Part shown: piece by piece, positions 63,583-64,000 of the stretch | How the letters are laid out: each line of letters starts with the position of its first letter | How positions within the stretch are numbered: the stretch's first letter is position 1 | DNA from: Chryseobacterium populi | Lineage (GTDB): Bacteria; Bacteroidota; Bacteroidia; Flavobacteriales; Weeksellaceae | Assembly (NCBI RefSeq): GCF_000282115.1 | Contig: NZ_AKJY01000014.1 | Location: forward strand, 272,919-336,918 | Direction of reading: 5' to 3' | DNA: 64,000 bases | Program-made: the position numbers and the translations under genes | The notes under the pieces: generated by a model | Seen by the model: only the letters and a program-made list of their open reading frames with translations | Database searches by the model: none | Told to the model about the DNA's origin: nothing

Positions 63583-64000
63583 GTTTATTACTACAAAAAA
63601 TAAAAGAACAGAAAATCGTTCCGTTGTTTTACAACGAATCTTTCGAGGTTTCAAAAAATACTGTAAAAGCTTTGTACGAGGCAGGAATCCGTATGATTGA
63701 ATATACCAGCCGCGGAGTTCAGGCTTTGGAAAATTTCATCAGGCTCAAAGAAATTGCAGCTACAGAATTTCCCGGACTTTTATTAGGAATAGGAACTGTG
63801 AAAAATATAAAAGAAATGGATGATTACGCTGATGCAAATGCAGACTTTATCATTACACCGGTCATCAGTGAAGAGCTTGTAAAACATTCTGCATCAAAAA
63901 ACATCATTTTAATTCCGGGATGTTTCACTCCTTCCGATATCAATCTGGCCTTTCAGAACGGACTTCGGCTGGTCAAGATTTTTCCGGCAGATGCTTTGGG
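63579..64000 (+). CDS. eda: KDPG aldolase, truncated by the window edge
   Basis: The first 140 residues are present. They begin MSLLLQKIKEQKIVPLFYNE and continue with AGIRMIEYTSRG and GIGTVKNIKEM; the Schiff-base Lys is in LRLVKIFPADALG, close to the window end. This is the bifunctional KDPG/KHG aldolase family, which splits KDPG into pyruvate and glyceraldehyde-3-phosphate. It overlaps kdgK by 4 bases, indicating translational coupling. The rest of the gene lies beyond 64000. Confidence 0.93.
   Translation, partial: MSLLLQKIKEQKIVPLFYNESFEVSKNTVKALYEAGIRMIEYTSRGVQALENFIRLKEIAATEFPGLLLGIGTVKNIKEMDDYADANADFIITPVISEELVKHSASKNIILIPGCFTPSDINLAFQNGLRLVKIFPADAL

Overview
The window looks like chromosome of a member of the Bacteroidota, most likely Flavobacteriia close to Chryseobacterium or Elizabethkingia. 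This is an inference from several signs. The DNA is AT-rich. Many promoters carry the Bacteroidota -7 box TAnnTTTG(C), often only a few bases before the start codon. The genes include gldD, a secreted protein with a type IX secretion C-terminal domain, a SusC/SusD pair, M13 peptidases, and tssB/tssC of the Bacteroidota type VI subtype. I count about 60 protein genes (one running off the right edge), one intact tRNA and several non-coding repeats. Many true starts lie inside longer open frames and were moved to the ATG behind a TAnnTTTG box or a recognisable family N-terminus.

Left edge (1-1000): an intact tRNA-Asp sits next to a duplicated tRNA-Asp 3' end and a second tRNA-like remnant, behind a strong promoter with no open frame. 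This looks like the right border of an integrated element or a decayed tRNA array. From 1 to 24 kb there are cell-envelope and housekeeping genes: an L,D-transpeptidase, an aspartyl protease with PDZ domain, an esterase, a membrane-bound TPR/AraC regulator, two small GG-leader peptides, a T9SS-sorted protein, a beta-barrel protein, tyrS, a sigma factor, lipA, an AraC/MFS divergent pair, a VWA protein, a SIMPL protein and an amidohydrolase.

From 22 to 50 kb: a LytS/LytTR-type two-component pair, a lipocalin, CinA, two tandem M13 peptidases, the T6SS sheath genes tssB-tssC, mutY, gldD, a PfkB kinase, a SurA-like chaperone, a flavin oxidoreductase, queG, a MocR regulator with a likely direct-repeat operator, and two cold-shock-domain genes, the upstream one with a predicted leader of almost 400 nt.

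From 50.3 kb to the right edge there is one long co-directional catabolic locus: a Nudix-family repressor, xylB, xylA, SusC, SusD, uxuA, an SDR mannonate oxidoreductase, uxaC, kdgK and the start of eda. Together these encode D-xylose to xylulose-5-phosphate and D-glucuronate to pyruvate plus glyceraldehyde-3-phosphate, behind one outer-membrane uptake pair. This is what would be needed to use glucuronoxylan fragments. A palindrome (ATGATAA-CC-TTATCAT) and related half-sites upstream of the regulator are candidate operators. The most unusual items are the paired GG-leader peptides without local maturation genes, the isolated TssB/TssC sheath pair, the combined xylose-glucuronate locus and its operator, and the tRNA-linked att-like scar.
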